Notes under the pieces: model-generated | What the model was told of the DNA's origin: nothing | What the model saw: the letters and a program-made list of their open reading frames with translations, nothing else | The model's database searches: none | In this document: positions 61,574 through 64,000 of the stretch, one piece after another | Position numbering within the stretch: the stretch's first letter is position 1 | How the letters are laid out: the number at the start of each line of letters is the position of its first letter | NCBI RefSeq assembly: GCF_003815915.1 | Contig: NZ_CP033929.1 | Span: 3,968,001 to 4,032,000, forward strand | Length of the DNA: 64,000 nt | Origin: Chryseobacterium indoltheticum | GTDB lineage: Bacteria; Bacteroidota; Bacteroidia; Flavobacteriales; Weeksellaceae | Direction of reading: 5' to 3' | Position numbers and translations under genes: made by a program

Positions 61574-61645
61574 AGCCAACTACGGGACTTGAACCCGTGA
61601 CCTCTTCCTTACCAAGGAAGCACTCTACCGCTGAGCTAAGTCGGC
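61574..61645 (-). tRNA. trnT: tRNA-Thr (GGT)
   Basis: The 72-nt cloverleaf on the minus strand has acceptor stem GCCGACT/AGTTGGC with one G-T pair, anticodon loop TTGGTAA (anticodon GGT) and T-arm CGGGTTCAAGTCCCG. It is the last of the tRNA cluster and stands between two terminators. Confidence 0.95.
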
Positions 61646-61651
61646 CTAAAC

Positions 61652-61684
61652 AAAAAAATCACACTATAGAGTATGATTTTTTTT
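61652..61684 (-). terminator. Terminator between tRNA-Gly and tRNA-Thr (GGT)
   Basis: AAAAATCA and TGATTTTT, with an inner ACT/AGT, form the stem. T-runs flank it on the minus strand. It may end the main tRNA transcript. Confidence 0.6.
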
Positions 61685-61685
61685 G

Positions 61686-61758
61686 AGCGGAAGACGAGGG
61701 TCGAACTCGCGACATTCAGCTTGGAAGGCTGACGCTCTACCAACTGAGCTACTTCCGC
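61686..61758 (-). tRNA. trnG: tRNA-Gly (TCC), copy 1
   Basis: The 73-nt cloverleaf on the minus strand has acceptor stem GCGGAAG/CTTCCGC, anticodon loop CTTCCAA (anticodon TCC) and T-arm GAGTTCGACCCTC. It belongs to the first copy of a duplicated Thr-Tyr-Gly block. Confidence 0.95.
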
Positions 61759-61843
61759 AATTTTGTTTCCAAAACTATTGGTAAACGCTGTGCAAACTTA
61801 AGGAAAACCCTTTAAAAATGCAAGTTTTTTTTAATATAAAATG

Positions 61844-61924
61844 TGGGGAGAGCAGGATTCGAACCTACGAAGCCGAAGCAACTGAGTTACAGTCAGTCCC
61901 ATTTAGCCACTCTGGAATCTCCCC
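61844..61924 (-). tRNA. trnY: tRNA-Tyr (GTA), copy 1
   Basis: The 81-nt gene has a long variable arm, acceptor stem GGGGAGA/TCTCCCC, and an anticodon loop with GTA in GACTGTAACTC. Its visible sequence is the same as that of copy 2 at 62271-62351. Confidence 0.95.
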
Positions 61925-61944
61925 AGATATTTTATATTAAATTG

Positions 61945-62018
61945 AGCCTCCAGAGGGACTCGAACCCACGACCTGCTGATTACAAATCAGCTGCTCTAGC
62001 CAACTGAGCTATGGAGGC
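61945..62018 (-). tRNA. trnT: tRNA-Thr (TGT), copy 1
   Basis: The 74-nt cloverleaf has acceptor stem GCCTCCA/TGGAGGC, anticodon loop TTTGTAA (anticodon TGT) and T-arm TGGGTTCGAGTCCC. Its sequence matches copy 2 at 62372-62445. Confidence 0.95.
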
Positions 62019-62110
62019 AATTTAATAAAAACTGAAAGCTTTCAGAGAAACTCTACTCTGTGCTGCATCAGCAGTTAAAAAAAATCACGCCTAATGCGGT
62101 GTGAAATTTG
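62019..62110. other. Spacer between the two tRNA blocks, three short stems
   Basis: The 92 bases hold the palindrome CTGAAAGCTTTCAG, the stem TGCTG/CAGCA and the stem TCACGCC/GGTGTGA near an A-run. There is no TANNTTTG box, so block 1 is probably transcribed by read-through from the promoter at 62491. Confidence 0.45.
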
Positions 62111-62183
62111 AGCGAAAGACGAGGGTCGAACTCGCGACATTCAGCTTGGAAGGCTGACGCTCTACCAACTGAGCTACTTTCGC
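62111..62183 (-). tRNA. trnG: tRNA-Gly (TCC), copy 2
   Basis: The gene is the same as copy 1 except for one acceptor-stem base pair: GCGAAAG/CTTTCGC replaces GCGGAAG/CTTCCGC. Both partners changed, so pairing is kept. Confidence 0.95.
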
Positions 62184-62270
62184 AATTTTGTTTCCAAAAC
62201 TATTGGTTAACGGTCTGCAAATCTAGAAAAATTCTTTTAAACCTGCAAGACTTTTTTTTAATATAAAATG

Positions 62271-62351
62271 TGGGGAGAGCAGGATTCGAACCTACGAAGC
62301 CGAAGCAACTGAGTTACAGTCAGTCCCATTTAGCCACTCTGGAATCTCCCC
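62271..62351 (-). tRNA. trnY: tRNA-Tyr (GTA), copy 2
   Basis: The 81-nt gene matches copy 1 (61844-61924) and has the same flanking words (ATATAAAATG before, AGATATTTTATATTAAATTG after). Confidence 0.95.
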
Positions 62352-62371
62352 AGATATTTTATATTAAATTG

Positions 62372-62445
62372 AGCCTCCAGAGGGACTCGAACCCACGACC
62401 TGCTGATTACAAATCAGCTGCTCTAGCCAACTGAGCTATGGAGGC
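62372..62445 (-). tRNA. trnT: tRNA-Thr (TGT), copy 2
   Basis: The 74-nt gene matches copy 1 (61945-62018). It is the first tRNA of the cluster, about 40 bases after the predicted transcription start. Confidence 0.95.
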
Positions 62446-62490
62446 AAAATTAAAAAGATTTCAAAAGATCGATGTTCCTTTTTGCGAGTG

Positions 62491-62521
62491 CAAATATAGA
62501 ACAGATTTTTTGAAATCTCAA
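62491..62521 (-). promoter_or_regulatory. Promoter of the tRNA cluster
   Basis: TTG (62519-62521) and TATATTTG (62491-62498) on the minus strand are 20 bp apart, an exact match to the Bacteroidota consensus, directly upstream of the first tRNA-Thr. Confidence 0.65.
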
Positions 62522-62552
62522 ACTTTTTATTAAAGTTTTTTTACTTTTTTTA

Positions 62553-62843
62553 TTAAGCTAATTCTTTTTTCTTGATTAACAGTTTCTTAGCAGTTTCAAC
62601 ACATAGATCTAAACTTTCTTCAAAGCTTGCAGATGTCTTTTTTACAACGATATCGTCACCTGGAACTACCAAAATCAATTCGGTGGTTTTATTTGCTTTA
62701 TCTGAATTGTTTTCAACTTTTAGGAAGACTTTGCATTCCTGAAGTTTGTCATAAAACGTACCTAGTTTACTTACTTTCTTGTCTACATGTGACTCTAGTG
62801 GTTCGTGTGGAGTTAAGCCGATTGCTTGTACTGAAATCTTCAT
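62553..62843 (-). CDS. hpf: Ribosome hibernation-promoting factor (short HPF/RaiA family)
   Basis: The 96-residue protein begins MKISVQAIGLTPHEPLESHVDKKVSKLG and contains the HPF/YfiA pattern ECKVFLKVENN...VVPGDDIVVKKTSASFEESLDLCVETAKKLLIKKK. It binds the small ribosomal subunit in stationary phase. This is the short form without the C-terminal dimerisation domain. Its ATG overlaps the TGA of xerC by 4 bp, so the two are coupled. It precedes the tRNA cluster. Confidence 0.92.
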   Translation of the reverse strand: MKISVQAIGLTPHEPLESHVDKKVSKLGTFYDKLQECKVFLKVENNSDKANKTTELILVVPGDDIVVKKTSASFEESLDLCVETAKKLLIKKKELA

Positions 62844-63727
62844 AATTCTTCTTTTTTAATTGCTCTTGGATGAGACTGATTAAACACTTTTTTCAACTGT
62901 TCAATATTGGCATTAGTGTACACTTGTGTGCTTGCAAGACTAGAATGACCCAATATTTTTTTAACTTTTGATATCTCTGCCCCATTGTCTAAAACATGCG
63001 TCGCGAAGCTGTGTCTTAAAATATGAGGACTTCTTTTTTGCTTAGAAGTAACAAGACTAAGGTACTTATTAACTACTACATAGACAAATTTTTCCGTTAG
63101 TTTTTTTCCCTTTTTATTGATAAAAAAATAAGATTTAAATTCCTCTTGTGGTTTCCGTATCTTAAGATAGTCTTTAAGCAAAGAACTCAAACTTTCAGAA
63201 ATGGGTATATATCTTTCTTTATTACCTTTTCCTACGATTTTCAGTTGGTTTTCTTCTAAGTTTACACTTTCAAATATTAAGCCACAAAGTTCAGATTTTC
63301 GAATTCCTGTCTGATATAGAATTTCGACAATAGATTTCTCAAGCAAATCTTCGACTTCAGAAAAAATTTCATTTTGCAAAACTCCCATTTCATCCTGCGA
63401 GAGCGGAATTTGTTTTTCAGGATAAAATTTTAGTGATGATACCGTTTCGACCGGAGAAACTTTAATTTCACCCAGTTTTAGAAGAAATAAATAAAAACTA
63501 CGAAGCGTAGAAAGCTTCCGGTTAACCGTTCTCTTTGAGATCCCGTTTTCACTCAGTTCAACGATAAAATTTCTGATTACTTTTTTATCAGCATTCAGAA
63601 GATTCTCGGAAGATTCGGTTTTAAGATAAAAAGAATAAAAATCGTCAAGATCACGACGATAACTTGTAATGGTATGAGGCGAATACCTCTTTTCGAACTG
63701 CAAATAATCCAAAAATTTATCTCGCAT
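62840..63727 (-). CDS. Tyrosine recombinase, XerC/XerD-like
   Basis: The 295-residue recombinase has an N-terminal SAM-like core-binding domain (FLDYLQFEKRYSPHTITSYRRDLDDF) and the catalytic set: Arg in GIRKSELCGL (near 145), HxxR in HILRHSFATH (near 237), His in LGHSSLAS and the nucleophile Tyr in STQVYTN (near 269). Such enzymes resolve chromosome dimers at dif. I take ATG 63725-63727 as start (MRDKFLDYLQ). An upstream TTG at 63761-63763 would add 12 residues, but it lies within the hairpin after rpsU and overlaps a TATATTTG box. Its place between rpsU and hpf is the usual one in Flavobacteriia. Confidence 0.92.
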   Translation of the reverse strand: MRDKFLDYLQFEKRYSPHTITSYRRDLDDFYSFYLKTESSENLLNADKKVIRNFIVELSENGISKRTVNRKLSTLRSFYLFLLKLGEIKVSPVETVSSLKFYPEKQIPLSQDEMGVLQNEIFSEVEDLLEKSIVEILYQTGIRKSELCGLIFESVNLEENQLKIVGKGNKERYIPISESLSSLLKDYLKIRKPQEEFKSYFFINKKGKKLTEKFVYVVVNKYLSLVTSKQKRSPHILRHSFATHVLDNGAEISKVKKILGHSSLASTQVYTNANIEQLKKVFNQSHPRAIKKEEL

Positions 63728-63749
63728 TGTTGTAAAGTATAAAACGAAA

Positions 63750-63787
63750 AAATCACTTCTCAAATATAACTATTTAAGAAGTGATTT
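63750..63787. terminator. Hairpin after rpsU, overlapping an xerC -7 box
   Basis: AAATCACTTCT (63750-63760) pairs with AGAAGTGATTT (63777-63787). TTTTTTCG follows on the minus strand. The loop contains TATATTTG (63761-63768, minus strand), a -7 box that could start xerC. Confidence 0.65.
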
Positions 63788-63809
63788 AGTATGTGTTTAA
63801 GAAAATTTC

Positions 63810-64000
63810 TTAAGCTTGCTCTTCCTTGCTTAATCCTCTTTGCTTATAAGCCGCTTTTAATCTAGCTTGTCTAAGAGTTACAGAAGGCTTGATAAACGCT
63901 TGTCTAGATCTTAATTGACGAACTGTACCCGTTTTATCAAATTTTCTTTTATATTTTTTAAGTGCTCTGTCGATAGACTCTCCGTCTTTTACTGGAATTA
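63810..64000 (-). CDS. rpsU: Ribosomal protein S21, N-terminal residues beyond the window
   Basis: The last 62 residues are visible: IPVKDGESIDRALKKYKRK, FDKTGTVRQLRSRQAFIKPS and the end RGLSKEEQA before TAA. The pattern is that of bS21. Only the first few residues lie outside the window. S21 is a late-assembling small-subunit protein that in Bacteroidota helps sequester the anti-Shine-Dalgarno end of 16S rRNA, which fits the lack of Shine-Dalgarno sites seen here. Confidence 0.93.
   Translation of the reverse strand, partial: IPVKDGESIDRALKKYKRKFDKTGTVRQLRSRQAFIKPSVTLRQARLKAAYKQRGLSKEEQA

Noticed and set aside
61686..62445. tRNA block repeat as an assembly error
   Set aside because: The spacers differ at many positions and the Gly tRNA shows a compensated change, which a false duplication would not produce.

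Overview
The window reads as chromosomal DNA of a flavobacterium close to Chryseobacterium (Bacteroidota). The signs are low GC, a SusC/SusD pair, a C-terminal type IX secretion (T9SS) sorting domain, TANNTTTG-type -7 promoter boxes, almost no Shine-Dalgarno sites, and the chain rpsU-xerC-hpf-tRNAs-tuf-trnW-secE-nusG-rplKAJL-rpoBC-DUF3467. Nearly all genes are on the minus strand. Only an alcohol dehydrogenase (29748-30800) and a DUF4394 lipoprotein (51589-53097) are on the plus strand. There is no sign of prophage, CRISPR array or insertion sequence.

Layout. 1-3574 holds a cut-off metallophosphoesterase, a small operon with a winged-helix regulator, two membrane proteins and a four-helix-bundle protein, and a Na+/H+ antiporter. 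3784-8254 is a SusD/SusC nutrient-uptake pair. 8499-11858 holds an enoyl-CoA hydratase, a methyltransferase, a SMUG-like uracil-DNA glycosylase and a DUF4241 protein. 11979-26998 is a phenylacetate catabolic operon, read K-E-A-B-C-(hyp)-D-G-H-(hyp)-I-(DUF6624)-J-Y-(esterase)-Z. PaaK makes phenylacetyl-CoA, PaaABCDE epoxidises it, PaaG isomerises the epoxide to the oxepin, PaaZ opens the ring, and PaaJ and PaaH carry out beta-oxidation-like steps to acetyl-CoA and succinyl-CoA. PaaI and PaaY are thioesterases. 27274-32282 holds a carboxylesterase, an AraC regulator divergent from an alcohol dehydrogenase, and a secreted nucleotide pyrophosphatase/phosphodiesterase. 32491-36330 is a Crp/Fnr regulator followed by a probable target operon: DUF5777 barrel, cytochrome c lipoprotein, YceI, ankyrin protein and a DOMON-like T9SS cargo. 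36465-51341 is the transcription/translation core, with one membrane gene lodged between nusG and rplK. 51589-61334 is a block with a CzcCBA-type metal efflux system and a two-component system. 61541-64000 holds seven tRNAs (one three-tRNA block duplicated), hpf, xerC and the end of rpsU.

The most unusual structure lies between the genes. Many co-directional spacers, including most long spacers of the paa operon and both spacers flanking rpoC, are filled by hairpins whose arms are strings of short repeated words. Several unrelated word families (TTAGAAG, CAATTTACC/TCTAACA, AATTTGAAAATG, CGCAGATT) share this one architecture. One such hairpin appears to have been split by insertion of a DUF6624 gene. 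Other points of interest are a Crp-type palindrome placed about 42 bp upstream of an inferred start, a shared palindrome over two promoters next to a winged-helix regulator, a (AACT)13 tract forming a whole gene spacer, a DinB-like domain fused to PaaZ, and a long rpoB leader.

All calls come from reading the sequence and recalling family features. No database search was run. Promoter and operator calls are pattern matches only.
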